A DNA stretch of 64,000 nt from JALYUM01 sp036688685 (GTDB lineage: Bacteria > Pseudomonadota > Gammaproteobacteria > Burkholderiales > Burkholderiaceae_D), in assembly GCF_036688685.1 (NCBI RefSeq), contig NZ_JAQQPS010000001.1:62001-126000 (forward strand), given 5' to 3'. The first letter of the stretch is position 1, and the number at the start of each line of letters is the position of its first letter. A program made the translations under genes and the position numbers. Below, in pieces: positions 43,326 through 51,671 of the stretch. The notes beneath the pieces were generated by a model that saw nothing but the letters and a program-made list of their open reading frames with translations, did no database searches and was not told the origin of the DNA.

Positions 43326-43886
43326 ATGAAAATTGCCAAGGATACGGTCGTCACAGTGAACTACAAACTGTCCGATGCTCAGAACAACCTGATCGAAGAC
43401 GGCAGCCAGCCAATGGTGTACTTGCACGGCGGCTACGAGAATACCCTGCCAAAAATCGAAGAAGAACTCGACGGCAAAGAAGTCGGCTATGAGAATGTCA
43501 TCCAGATCGAACCGGACGATGCGTTCGGCGACTACGATCCAGCCCTCGTCAAGGTCGAGCCGCGCAACCGCTTGCCCGAGCCGCTGGAAGTGGGCATGCA
43601 GTTCGAAGGCATGCCCGATGGCGCCACGCCGGACGACGAAGCGCTGATCTTCACGGTCACCGATATCGCCGACGACAAGGTTGTCCTCGACGGCAATCAC
43701 CCGCTGGCCGGCATGGCCCTGCGCTTCGAGCTGTCGGTCGTTGAAGTACGCGCCGCCACCGATGAAGAAATCCAGCACGGCCACGTGCATGGCGCCCATG
43801 GCCACCATCCGCATGGCGACGAGCATGACGACGAAGGCGACGACAGCGAAGCGGGCGACCACTTCCGCAGCCAGCCACTGCATTAA
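43326..43886 (+). CDS. slyD: FKBP-type peptidyl-prolyl isomerase SlyD
   Basis: A 186-residue cytoplasmic peptidyl-prolyl isomerase and chaperone. The FKBP domain surrounds an inserted IF chaperone domain (about 65-125). Typical segments are TVVTVNYKLSDAQNNLIED, GYENTLPKIEEELDGKEVG and DGNHPLAGMALRFELSVVEV. The C-terminal tail is rich in His, Asp and Glu (HGHVHGAHGHHPHGDEHDDE), a metal-binding tail like that of E. coli SlyD, which delivers nickel to hydrogenase. ATG 43326 is chosen because GGA lies 6 to 8 bases upstream; ATG 43311 is an alternative. Confidence 0.95.
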   Translation: MKIAKDTVVTVNYKLSDAQNNLIEDGSQPMVYLHGGYENTLPKIEEELDGKEVGYENVIQIEPDDAFGDYDPALVKVEPRNRLPEPLEVGMQFEGMPDGATPDDEALIFTVTDIADDKVVLDGNHPLAGMALRFELSVVEVRAATDEEIQHGHVHGAHGHHPHGDEHDDEGDDSEAGDHFRSQPLH

Positions 43887-43896
43887 ATAGTCATCA

Positions 43897-43922
43897 AAAC
43901 CGCGGCGCTTGCCGCGGTTTTA
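43897..43922. terminator. Bidirectional terminator
   Basis: AAAACCGCGGC and GCCGCGGTTTT with a 4-base loop lie between the convergent slyD and the minus-strand secreted protein gene. Confidence 0.9.
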
Positions 43923-43932
43923 TTGTGTGCTG

Positions 43933-44862
43933 TTACTTCGCGGGGTCGTGCAGCGTGAACAGCTGTTTCGCGCCGGGATGCACAGCCACCTCGACCGACA
44001 CGCCGTCAATGCTGACGTGACCCAGGTTGCCGTGCCACTCGATCACGGGCGTGGCCTTTGGATGCGCCGCGCTGTCGACCAGCAGTACCTTCCCCTTGAA
44101 TTTCTGTGCCAGCGTGACGAGCTGCTTCCTTGTCTCGGCAAAGCCGTCGCGCCCCTGCGGATCGCGGCGCAGCAGCGCGCGCAGCCCGGTCGGCTCCAGG
44201 GTCACCTTCGCATCACCTTCCGAGAACAGCACGATCGCCTCCACCTTGTCGGTGCGCGCCAGCGAGAACAGGCGATTGAGCCAGAAACGGTTGGCCACCA
44301 GCCGGTCTTCAAACTCGTTGTTGCGGCCCGCCTCCGGCAAAAAATGGTTGTTATTGGCGGGCAGGTTGATGGTGGCGTACAGCACCTTGCCGATTTCCCA
44401 GTGTCCGTTCTCGGCGTAGCTGCGAAAGCGCGGGCTGGTCGACAGGCGCGTGACCGGCAGCGTGTTCTGCCCGAGCGAACGCGGCTCGCCGAAAAACAGT
44501 TCGCGCATGCGGTTCAGGCGCTCGATCGGATTGCGCTTGCCGGCGCTGTTCTTGCACTCGGTCCAGTCGCTGCCGGCCGGCGCCACGATCATCGGGCGCT
44601 TCGCTTCGTCGATCAGGTCGCGCCGCTCTTCATACAGCCTGTCGCTGCAGCCTTCCTTCTCGCCCTTGATGCCGGTGACGACAACAAAGGCGAGCGATTT
44701 TTCCGCGCTGTCGGCCAGCGCCTGGCGCAGCTGCTTTTCGCCGCCGCGGTTGAAACTGTGGCCGATGATGCCGAAGCGGTGGCCGTCATCAGCCTTTGCA
44801 GCATGGGCGGGGGGCGCGCTGGCGAGTGCCAGCGCGAGGGATATGGCCAAGCGGCGCTGCAT
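43933..44862 (-). CDS. Secreted hypothetical protein, metallophosphoesterase-like
   Basis: A 309-residue protein with a signal peptide at residues 1-21 (MQRRLAISLALALASAPPAHA). After it, HRFGIIGHSF, LAFVVVTGIKGEKEGC and APAGSDWTEC sit where calcineurin-like phosphoesterases have their metal motifs, and VIEWHGNLGHVSI could supply late histidines; but the classical DxH and GDxxD motifs are not intact. It is thus only distantly similar to that family. The ATG at 44862 overlaps the mutS TGA by one base, so it is translationally coupled to mutS. A GTG three bases upstream could also start it. Confidence 0.65.
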   Translation of the reverse strand: MQRRLAISLALALASAPPAHAAKADDGHRFGIIGHSFNRGGEKQLRQALADSAEKSLAFVVVTGIKGEKEGCSDRLYEERRDLIDEAKRPMIVAPAGSDWTECKNSAGKRNPIERLNRMRELFFGEPRSLGQNTLPVTRLSTSPRFRSYAENGHWEIGKVLYATINLPANNNHFLPEAGRNNEFEDRLVANRFWLNRLFSLARTDKVEAIVLFSEGDAKVTLEPTGLRALLRRDPQGRDGFAETRKQLVTLAQKFKGKVLLVDSAAHPKATPVIEWHGNLGHVSIDGVSVEVAVHPGAKQLFTLHDPAK

Positions 44863-47519
44863 CACGTGGCCAGGCGCTTGAGCTGGTACAAGTGCTCCAG
44901 CGCTTCACGCGGTGTGAGTGCATCCGGATCGATGTCGGCCAGTGCGTCGAGCAGTTCGCTCGATGCCTGCACCGTCTCCAGCGGTGCGTCGTCTTCTTCG
45001 ACGCAGGGCAGGGCGAACAGGTCGCGCTGCGGCGTGGTGTCGAGTGCCTGCGCTTCGAGGCGCGCCAGGTGCTTGCGCGCGGCCTTGATGACCGGCTGCG
45101 GCACGCCGGCCAGTTGCGCCACCTGCAAACCATAGCTTTGCGAGGCCGGGCCGCTTTGCACCGCATGCAGGAACACGATGCTGTCCTTGTGCTCGACCGC
45201 CGACAGGTGCACGTTCGACGCGGTTGGGTGGCTCTCGGGCAGCTGGGTCAATTCAAAGTAGTGGGTCGCGAACAGGGTGAAACTGCGCGAGACGTCGATC
45301 AGGTGGCGCGCGATGGCCCACGCCAGCGCCAGGCCGTCGAAGGTCGAGGTGCCACGGCCCACTTCGTCCATCAGCACCAGCGAATGCTCGGTGGCACCAT
45401 TGAGGATCGCGGCCGATTCGGTCATCTCCACCATGAAGGTCGAGCGCCCGCCGGCCAGGTCGTCGGTGGCGCCGATGCGGGTGAAGATGCGATCGATCGG
45501 GCCGATGGTGGCGCTGGCGGCCGGCACGTAGCTGCCGATGTAGGCCAGCAGCGTGATCAGCGCGACCTGGCGCATGAAGGTCGATTTACCGCCCATGTTG
45601 GGGCCGGTAATGAGCAGGAGGCGGCGTTCGTGATTGAGCAGGCAGTCGTTGGCGATGAAGCGTTCGATCTGGTTTTCCACTACCGGGTGGCGCCCTTCGA
45701 CGATCGACAGGCACGGGTCAGGCACCAGCTGCGGCGCGCACCAGTTGTTGGCCAGCGCGTGGCGCGCCAGCGCTACCAGCGTGTCGATCTGCGCCAGCGC
45801 CTGGGCGATGGCCTGCAGTGCCGCGATGTGCGGGGCCAGGTCGCCGATCAGCTGCTCGTACAACAGTTTTTCGCGCACCAGCGCCTTGTCCTGCGCCGAC
45901 AGGGCCTTGTCTTCAAAGGCCTTCAGCTCCGGCGTGATGTAGCGCTCGGCGTTTTTCAGGGTCTGGCGGCGCCGGTAATCGTCCGGCACTTTATCGGTCT
46001 GGCCGTGCGTGACTTCGATGTAGAAGCCGTGCACGCGGTTAAATTCCACGCGCAGGTTGGCGATACCGGTGCGCGCGCGCTCGCGCGTTTCCAGGTCGAC
46101 CAGGTAGGCGCCGGCGTTTTCAGACAGACCGCGCAACTCGTCGAGTTCGGCGTCGAAGCCGGGCGCGAATACGCCGCCGTCGCGCACCATCGCGGCCGGC
46201 TCGGGCAGCACGGCGCGGGTCAGCAAATCGAGGCACGCGTCTGGTGTGGCCAGGTTGGCGTGGATGTCACGCAGCAGCGCGGTGTCGCCCGCCACGAAGC
46301 AGCGCGCCACCTGTTCACGCATGGCAGGCAGTTGTTTCAGGCCGTCGCGCAGGGCGGCCAGGTCGCGCGGGCGCGCTGACAGCAGCGCGATGCGCGTGGT
46401 GATGCGTTCGATGTCGGGCACTTGCGCCAGCGTCGTCGAGAGCGCGCCGGCCGCGTCAAACTGGATCAGTGCCGCGATCGAAGCGTGGCGCGCGCGCGCG
46501 ATTTCCTGGTCACGCCGCGCGTGGTGCAGCCAGTGGCGCAGCAGGCGCGAACCCATCGCGGTGCGGCAGCCGTCGAGCAAGGAGAACAAGGTCGGCGACT
46601 CCTGGCCGCGGATGGTTTCGGTCAGCTCCAGGTTGCGCCGGGTGGCGGCGTCGAGGCCGATGAATTCATTTTCCGCTTCGAGGGACAGGCTGTTCACGTG
46701 CTGCAGGCCGCGACCCTGGGTCGACTGGGCGTAGCGCAGCAGCGCGCCGGCCGCGCCGAACGCGGCGCCCAGGCCGTCGGCGCCGAAGCCGGTCAGCGTC
46801 GCCACGGCCAGCTGGTCGAGCAGCGCCTTGTGACCGCCGACGACGTCGAAGTGCCAGTCGGGTACGCGTTGCGTGTGCACCGAGGCGCTGTCGTCGAACA
46901 GGTCGTCGGTCGCGTTGGCGCGCAAAATCTCGGCCGGCGCGATGCGTTCGAGTTCCTGCTGCAAGCGCGTGCCGACGGTGCGCGCATCGCCCGAAAACTC
47001 CATCAGTTTCAAGGCGCCCGAGGCCAGCGACAGCCAGGCCAGGCCGGTGGTAACCACCTTGCGCGAACTGACCATGTGCACGGCCAGCAGCGGGCGCTCG
47101 GCCTTTTCCGGCAGCAGGTCGGCATCGGTCAGGGTGCCGGGCGTGACGACGCGCAGTACCTTGCGTTCGACCGGTCCCTTGCTGGTGGCCGGGTCGCCGA
47201 TCTGTTCGCAAATCGCGCACGACTCGCCCAGTTTCACCAGTTTTGCGAGGTAGGGATCGAGCGAGTGGAACGGGATACCGCACATTTTGATCGGGTTGCC
47301 GTTCTGCGCGCCGCGCGCCGTCAGCGTGATGCCGAGGATGCGCGCGGCTTTTTCAGCATCGTCGTGAAACAGCTCGTAGAAGTCGCCCATGCGGTAGAAC
47401 ACCAGCATGGTCGGATACTCTGCCTTGATGCGCAGGTACTGCTGCATCATTGGCGTGACTTTTTCGGGCGGGCTGCTTTTGGCTGCGGCGGCGTTGATTT
47501 CGGAAGGTACGGTGGTCAT
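44862..47519 (-). CDS. mutS: DNA mismatch repair ATPase MutS
   Basis: An 885-residue mismatch recognition protein. The N-terminal mismatch-binding domain contains YRMGDFYELFHDDAEKAARI with the Phe-x-Glu wedge. The lever and clamp domains occupy the middle. The ATPase has Walker A GPNMGGKSTFMRQ, LVLMDEVGRGTSTFDGLALA (Walker B and signature), and the ATHYFELTQL segment. The C-terminal end (about 800-885) is the tetramerisation region. The length is near the usual 850-890. A small secreted-protein gene lies downstream with a one-base overlap. Confidence 0.97.
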   Translation of the reverse strand: MTTVPSEINAAAAKSSPPEKVTPMMQQYLRIKAEYPTMLVFYRMGDFYELFHDDAEKAARILGITLTARGAQNGNPIKMCGIPFHSLDPYLAKLVKLGESCAICEQIGDPATSKGPVERKVLRVVTPGTLTDADLLPEKAERPLLAVHMVSSRKVVTTGLAWLSLASGALKLMEFSGDARTVGTRLQQELERIAPAEILRANATDDLFDDSASVHTQRVPDWHFDVVGGHKALLDQLAVATLTGFGADGLGAAFGAAGALLRYAQSTQGRGLQHVNSLSLEAENEFIGLDAATRRNLELTETIRGQESPTLFSLLDGCRTAMGSRLLRHWLHHARRDQEIARARHASIAALIQFDAAGALSTTLAQVPDIERITTRIALLSARPRDLAALRDGLKQLPAMREQVARCFVAGDTALLRDIHANLATPDACLDLLTRAVLPEPAAMVRDGGVFAPGFDAELDELRGLSENAGAYLVDLETRERARTGIANLRVEFNRVHGFYIEVTHGQTDKVPDDYRRRQTLKNAERYITPELKAFEDKALSAQDKALVREKLLYEQLIGDLAPHIAALQAIAQALAQIDTLVALARHALANNWCAPQLVPDPCLSIVEGRHPVVENQIERFIANDCLLNHERRLLLITGPNMGGKSTFMRQVALITLLAYIGSYVPAASATIGPIDRIFTRIGATDDLAGGRSTFMVEMTESAAILNGATEHSLVLMDEVGRGTSTFDGLALAWAIARHLIDVSRSFTLFATHYFELTQLPESHPTASNVHLSAVEHKDSIVFLHAVQSGPASQSYGLQVAQLAGVPQPVIKAARKHLARLEAQALDTTPQRDLFALPCVEEDDAPLETVQASSELLDALADIDPDALTPREALEHLYQLKRLAT

Positions 47520-47570
47520 GGCGTCTTTGTCGGGGCGGCTGCGGCGATGGCGCAGCGGGAACCCGGCATT

Positions 47571-48200
47571 TTACCGCGTTCGATCGCTGTTCTGCGACCC
47601 GGGCGAAGGCAATGCGTGCGCCATGCAGCCGCTCAATGCGCTGATGAAGCGGCCCCGCAAGGCGTCGTAATCTGCCTGGGAGGCGTACTCGCGCACTGCA
47701 GGCGCCTGGTTCAGGATGTAGGCGGTAGCGACCGTGCCTGTCGCCGGGTCGAACAATTCGTAAAAACTGATCACGTTGGGCGTGCCGATGGCCGGGTTGT
47801 TCAAGCCGACAACTTCGATGCCGTCCTGCTCGCTGCGCTCGGTGTGCATGCCGTTGCTGGCGGCCACCATCCGGTCCATCTGCAGCAGGATCGCGGCACG
47901 GTCAGCGTCGAATGTGCCCGGGGCCGAGCGTTCGATTTTCAGGTTGACCAGCGGCTCCATACTCTGGCGGTGGATCATCATCCGGTAGCCGTCGGCCAGC
48001 GACACCCGCAGCGGGCCCTTGGCCGTCTCGACCGCGCGCGATGTCACACTGGCGGGCAGGCGGTCGGTGCTCACGGCGCGAAATTCGGTACCGGTGAAGC
48101 AGCGCGTCAGGCCGTGCAGCGGGTCGGCGCTGCGGTCCTGGGCGTGGCCGGTGGTAGCGGCCAGCAGCAAGGCCAGGCCGATCATGTGTGCTGTGTTCAT
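47571..48200 (-). CDS. Secreted hypothetical protein
   Basis: A 209-residue protein with a signal peptide at about residues 1-21 (MNTAHMIGLALLLAATTGHA). Two cysteines, in GLTRCFTGTEF and ALSGCMAH, are placed near the two ends of the mature chain and could form a disulfide. The mature part is otherwise mixed alpha/beta without a recognised motif. I chose ATG 48200, which lies 6 bases after GAAAG; an in-frame ATG at 48206 adds two residues. It is divergent from the DUF2939 gene and lies upstream of mutS on the same strand. The function is unknown. Confidence 0.65.
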   Translation of the reverse strand: MNTAHMIGLALLLAATTGHAQDRSADPLHGLTRCFTGTEFRAVSTDRLPASVTSRAVETAKGPLRVSLADGYRMMIHRQSMEPLVNLKIERSAPGTFDADRAAILLQMDRMVAASNGMHTERSEQDGIEVVGLNNPAIGTPNVISFYELFDPATGTVATAYILNQAPAVREYASQADYDALRGRFISALSGCMAHALPSPGSQNSDRTR

Positions 48201-48304
48201 CGACATCTTTCGTGGTATGTGCGGGAAAATTACTTTCGGTATATTAAGCCTGAACCAAGCCTGCGGCTGTAGAGTGAAGCTTCCACTCCATTCGGAAAGA
48301 CAAC

Positions 48305-48859
48305 ATGATCCGTCGCAAAGGCAAACCGGCGCTGGCCGCCCTCGTCGTGGCCAGCGCCGCCGTGGCCGCTTACTGGTACTGGTCGCCGTTTCTGGCATTG
48401 CGGGCCATGCAGAGCGCAGCCCGGGAACAGGACGCGCCAAGCTTCAATGCGCATGTCGACTATCCCAAATTGCGCGCCAGCCTGAAACAGCAGCTCGCCT
48501 TGTTGGTGGGCGAGAAGATCGCGCCGGACAAACCGCTGGCGGCGTTTGGCGCGATGATGGGCGCGGCATTGGCCGACCAGCTGGTCGATGCGATGGTGCG
48601 GCCTGAAACCGTCATGCGCGCCATGCAGAGTGGCCGGTTCGGACATCAGGATGGCGCGCCCGATGCATCCCGTGCACAGAACGTCCAGGACCCGCAGCCG
48701 AAGTGGGATTGGGTGCGCGTGGGAAGCGACAAGCTGGTCGCTTATCGGCAGGATGGCAGCGCGGAAGGCGGCGGTAAAAAAGTGGAGGTCGTGTTTGAGC
48801 GCAGCGGCTTTGCCAACTGGAAGCTCACCGCCTTGCGGCTGCCGTCGTTACAGCGCTGA
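48305..48859 (+). CDS. DUF2939 membrane-anchored protein
   Basis: A 184-residue protein with one N-terminal membrane helix (about residues 9-28, LAALVVASAAVAAYWYW) and a periplasmic domain. The segment YWSPFLALRAMQSAAREQDAPSFNAHVDYPKLRASL is typical of DUF2939: a short loop and a helix-strand set around residues 28-60. The C-terminal part has a beta-rich region with VEVVFERSGFANWKLTALRL. The family has no known function. A GAAAG ribosome site lies before ATG 48305. It stands alone between divergent and unrelated genes. Confidence 0.85.
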   Translation: MIRRKGKPALAALVVASAAVAAYWYWSPFLALRAMQSAAREQDAPSFNAHVDYPKLRASLKQQLALLVGEKIAPDKPLAAFGAMMGAALADQLVDAMVRPETVMRAMQSGRFGHQDGAPDASRAQNVQDPQPKWDWVRVGSDKLVAYRQDGSAEGGGKKVEVVFERSGFANWKLTALRLPSLQR

Positions 48860-48993
48860 CGCCGTCGCGTCGGACCACGTCATCCGCGCATGCGCACGGA
48901 AACCGGACCTGCGCCTCGGGTGGCCACTTGATGGCATGATGCGCATGCCAGGCGGTGCATTTTTTGTGGGCGGCGGCACGATAAGGGACGCAA

Positions 48994-50097
48994 GTGAACA
49001 TCACGACATGGGACGCACCATTCAACCAAGGCTTCGCAGCCGACCTCTTGCTGCGCCTGCGCCAGGTGCGCTGGAGCGACGCGATTACCGATGACTGGCA
49101 ACAGGGCACGGCGCCGCAACCGTTGCGCGCGCTGGTCGATTACTGGCTGGAGCAGTACGACTGGTCGCGCGCCGCCACGCGCATCAACGCGTTGCCGCAC
49201 TATCGCGCCTCGGTTGATGGCGTTGACCTGCATTTCCTGCATTTCAAAGGCGCCGGCGCGGCGCGGCCAGCCTTGCTGCTGACGAATGGCTGGCCGTCCA
49301 GTTTTGTCGAATACACCAGGCTGGCCCCGCTGCTGGCGGACTTCGACGTGGTCATGCCGTCCCATCCCGGCTATGGTTACTCCAGCCGCCCCACGGCACC
49401 GGGCCAGGCTGGCAGCGTGGCGCTGTTCCATCGCCTGATGACCGAGGGATTGAACTATACGAACTATATCGTTTCCGGCACGGACATCGGCGCCGGTGTC
49501 GCCACGCGCATGGCGCTGGCGTATCCGGACGCGGTACGCGGCCTGCACATTGCCGCGGTGGTCGATCCGCCGCTGGACGATAGCGCGCCGCCGCTGACGG
49601 ACCAAGAGCGCGCCTACCAGAAGCAGGTGCAGACGTGGAGCGCCGACGAGGGCGCCTACCTGCACCTGCAGGCGACCCGGCCGCAGACGGTGGCGTATGC
49701 GCTCAATGATTCACCGGTAGGTCTGGCCAGCTGGATCCTCGAGAAATTCCGCTACTGGAGCGATGCCGGCCCTGACCTCTGGGACGTGTTTCCGCTCGAT
49801 ATGCTGTTAGATAACATCAATATCTACTGGTCGACGCAAACCATCGGCTCGTCGATGCGCCTGTACCATGAGTCGCGCCACTTGCGCGCGCCGCTGGTGG
49901 CAGGCGACCGCGTCGTGGTGCCCACTGCGGTGTGCATGTGGCCCCGAGACCTGGTCACCGCACCCGCATCCTGGGCCCGGCGGTTTTACAATCTGCAACG
50001 TTACACCGTGCAGCCGCGTGGCGGGCATTTCCCCGCCTGGGAGCAGCCGGCGTTGTATGCGGCCGACCTGCGCGCGTTTGCGGCGATGCTGTCCTGA
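48994..50097 (+). CDS. Epoxide hydrolase-like alpha/beta hydrolase
   Basis: A 367-residue enzyme of the EHN family. The N-terminal EHN domain (about 5-110) is followed by an alpha/beta fold. The oxyanion loop contains NGWPSSFVEYTRL, the nucleophile is Asp164 in SGTDIGAGVATRM, and the catalytic histidine is His345 in RGGHFPAWEQP; a conserved tyrosine-rich cap (FRYWSDAGPDLW) includes likely epoxide-activating residues. An aspartate nucleophile rather than serine supports epoxide opening. The family hydrolyses xenobiotic or lipid epoxides; the substrate is unknown. No transcription partner is evident. Confidence 0.9.
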   Translation: MNITTWDAPFNQGFAADLLLRLRQVRWSDAITDDWQQGTAPQPLRALVDYWLEQYDWSRAATRINALPHYRASVDGVDLHFLHFKGAGAARPALLLTNGWPSSFVEYTRLAPLLADFDVVMPSHPGYGYSSRPTAPGQAGSVALFHRLMTEGLNYTNYIVSGTDIGAGVATRMALAYPDAVRGLHIAAVVDPPLDDSAPPLTDQERAYQKQVQTWSADEGAYLHLQATRPQTVAYALNDSPVGLASWILEKFRYWSDAGPDLWDVFPLDMLLDNINIYWSTQTIGSSMRLYHESRHLRAPLVAGDRVVVPTAVCMWPRDLVTAPASWARRFYNLQRYTVQPRGGHFPAWEQPALYAADLRAFAAMLS

Positions 50098-50444
50098 AAG
50101 CCTGCCGGGCTTGAAGCTTTCGCTTAGTGAAGCGTGATGTTTTTTATCGTGGAATCAGGGATTTCCGTCAATCGAGCCGCACTGGCTGTTTTCGTCGTGC
50201 GGCACATCTATCCCATCCGGCACTTTTTTGCGGTCCGCAGATTCATGCCGGCCACATGCTGTCGGCAAATCTTACACTGCGCGTGAAAAAAGCTGCATCG
50301 ACGCAGGACGGCGGATGGTAACTCTTTGTTATCGAACGATGTTTATTTTCTGGCATCAAAATTGCTCCGGCATTCAACCGGATTTGAACATCCAATTCCT
50401 GTCTGTCCACCCAAAGTAGCGCTCGCTCATGACGAAAGTACCAA
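50098..50444. other. Intergenic region with sigma-54 promoter
   Basis: This gap before the PEP-CTERM gene carries a weak hairpin (CGCTT, loop AGTG, AAGCG) at 50121-50134 with a T-run after it, probably the end of the epoxide hydrolase transcript, and the sigma-54-like promoter at 50351. A site at 50219-50231 resembles -24/-12 boxes but is one base too short. No gene is visible. Confidence 0.5.
50351..50366 (+). promoter_or_regulatory. Sigma-54 (-24/-12) promoter of the PEP-CTERM gene
   Basis: TGGCATCAAAATTGCT matches TGGCAC-N5-TTGC(A/T) with one difference; the GG and GC are 12 bases apart as required. It lies 79 bases before the start codon. PEP-CTERM genes in related bacteria are known to depend on RpoN with PrsK/PrsR, which supports the call. 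Confidence 0.75.
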
Positions 50445-51074
50445 ATGAAAAAAATACTGTATTTCATCCTGTTCTCAGCCACTGTCGCAGCCGCCAATCT
50501 GGCGCAGGCAACGCCTTCCTTGTCGTTCCTGGTCAGCGGCGACACCTTCAATACGACATTCTCGTTCACGAATACCTCGACTGACGGCGCGAAGATCGAA
50601 CGTTTTGTGCTGGATTTGTCGACCATCACGGCTGGCGGACCTTATTGTTTCGATACAGTCGATGGCGGACCGTGCAATCCCGATCCACAGTCGGCTACCC
50701 CGTTTTCTGCTGCAAATGGGACGAATTTGACGACCGGTTTTACAGGCCCGGCCGTGGTGGCAGACGGCGCCTCCGTGCTCGACCTTCATTTCAGCGATTT
50801 CAATGTCGGTGAATCCTTCCAGTGGAAGATCGATGTCGACTCGCTAGTCCAGTCGTCGATTTATGGCAACGACCTGATCGGCGCGACGGTGATGGCCTAT
50901 TTCTCCAACGGCCTGACCGCTGTCGGTGCGCTGTATGGCGTAGACGGCGATCCGCAAGCTGCTGCACTGTCCATCGATGCCGTCGTACCGACCACCCATG
51001 TTCCTGAACCGGGCACACTGGCCCTGTTTGGCCTGGCTGGCGCTGCATTGTTGTATCGCCGCAAGCAAAAGTAA
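50445..51074 (+). CDS. PEP-CTERM sorted surface protein
   Basis: A 209-residue exported protein. Residues 1-22 form a signal peptide (MKKILYFILFSATVAAANLAQA). The C-terminus VPEPGTLALFGLAGAALLYR followed by RKQK is a textbook PEP-CTERM sorting signal: the VPEPG motif, a hydrophobic helix and a basic tail, recognised by an exosortase. The mature part is beta-rich, low in lysine and rich in Thr, Ser, Asp and Asn, with two cysteines in GGPYCFDTVDGGPCNP. Proteins of this class are usually secreted or surface-attached and linked with exopolysaccharide or floc formation. The exosortase is not in this window. Confidence 0.9.
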   Translation: MKKILYFILFSATVAAANLAQATPSLSFLVSGDTFNTTFSFTNTSTDGAKIERFVLDLSTITAGGPYCFDTVDGGPCNPDPQSATPFSAANGTNLTTGFTGPAVVADGASVLDLHFSDFNVGESFQWKIDVDSLVQSSIYGNDLIGATVMAYFSNGLTAVGALYGVDGDPQAAALSIDAVVPTTHVPEPGTLALFGLAGAALLYRRKQK

Positions 51075-51152
51075 GCAGCGTTTATCGCGCTATCTGCACC
51101 AATCCATCCTGACGTCGATCCACCATGCAGGCCCGGATTGGGGCGCACGAAC

Positions 51153-51554
51153 TTAGCCTGCAGCGTCCGGCATTCGCGCGATGACCTTGATTTCGAACTG
51201 GAAGCCATACAGCCACGTCACGCCGATCCCGGTCAACGTGGGGTAGGGCGCGCCGCCCCAGTATTCCTGCGCGACGCCCCAGATTTGTTCAAACTGGCGC
51301 GCCGGGTCGATCATGAAGACGGTCACATCGACGACGTCGGAGAACGAGGCGCCGGCGGCCAGCAGGATGGCGTTCAGGTTGGCGAAGGCGAGGCGGACCT
51401 GGGCCGCCAGCTCCGGCTCGGGCGAGCCGTCAGCGCGGCTGCCGACCTGGCCGGAGACAAACAAAAATCCGTTCGAGACGATGGCGGGCGAATAGCGGTT
51501 CTTTTCATACAGCGCCTGGCGGCCGGCGGGGAAGACGACTTGACGGTTTGACAT
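51153..51554 (-). CDS. RidA-family deaminase
   Basis: A 133-residue RidA/YjgF-family protein. RidA hydrolyses reactive 2-aminoacrylate and other enamines formed by PLP enzymes that act on serine, cysteine or threonine. Motifs are PAIVSNGFLFVSGQVG, LNAILLAAGASFSDVVDVTV and ARMPD at the end. The usual catalytic arginine region (RxxxG) is not obvious at the C-terminus, which reads WLYGFQFEIKVIARM, so it may belong to a RidA subgroup other than archetypal RidA. A CAGGAG ribosome site precedes ATG 51554. It is divergent from a LysR gene and two genes away from cystathionine beta-synthase. Confidence 0.88.
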   Translation of the reverse strand: MSNRQVVFPAGRQALYEKNRYSPAIVSNGFLFVSGQVGSRADGSPEPELAAQVRLAFANLNAILLAAGASFSDVVDVTVFMIDPARQFEQIWGVAQEYWGGAPYPTLTGIGVTWLYGFQFEIKVIARMPDAAG

Positions 51555-51632
51555 GGTGAGCTCCTGTGGTGTGAACGATGCAGCCACTGTACTGGCGTGC
51601 CATTCGTAGATAAACAGGCTGGCTTGTCCATC

Positions 51633-51655
51633 ATTGTTTGTACAATGCAAACAAT
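51633..51655. promoter_or_regulatory. LysR-type operator between ridA and its divergent regulator
   Basis: ATTGTTTG and its exact inverse CAAACAAT enclose 7 bases. It lies 16 bases before the LysR start and about 80 from the ridA start, the classical place for a LysR regulator's site. Confidence 0.75.
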
Positions 51656-51671
51656 TGACTGGGGAGGCAGG

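Noticed and set aside
43933..44862. Active calcineurin-like phosphoesterase
   Set aside because: The DxH, GDxxD and GNHE metal motifs are not intact, so I only note a weak resemblance.
50219..50231. A second sigma-54-like site (GGCAC then TGC) before the PEP-CTERM gene
   Set aside because: GG and GC are 11 bases apart instead of 12, so it should not be used.
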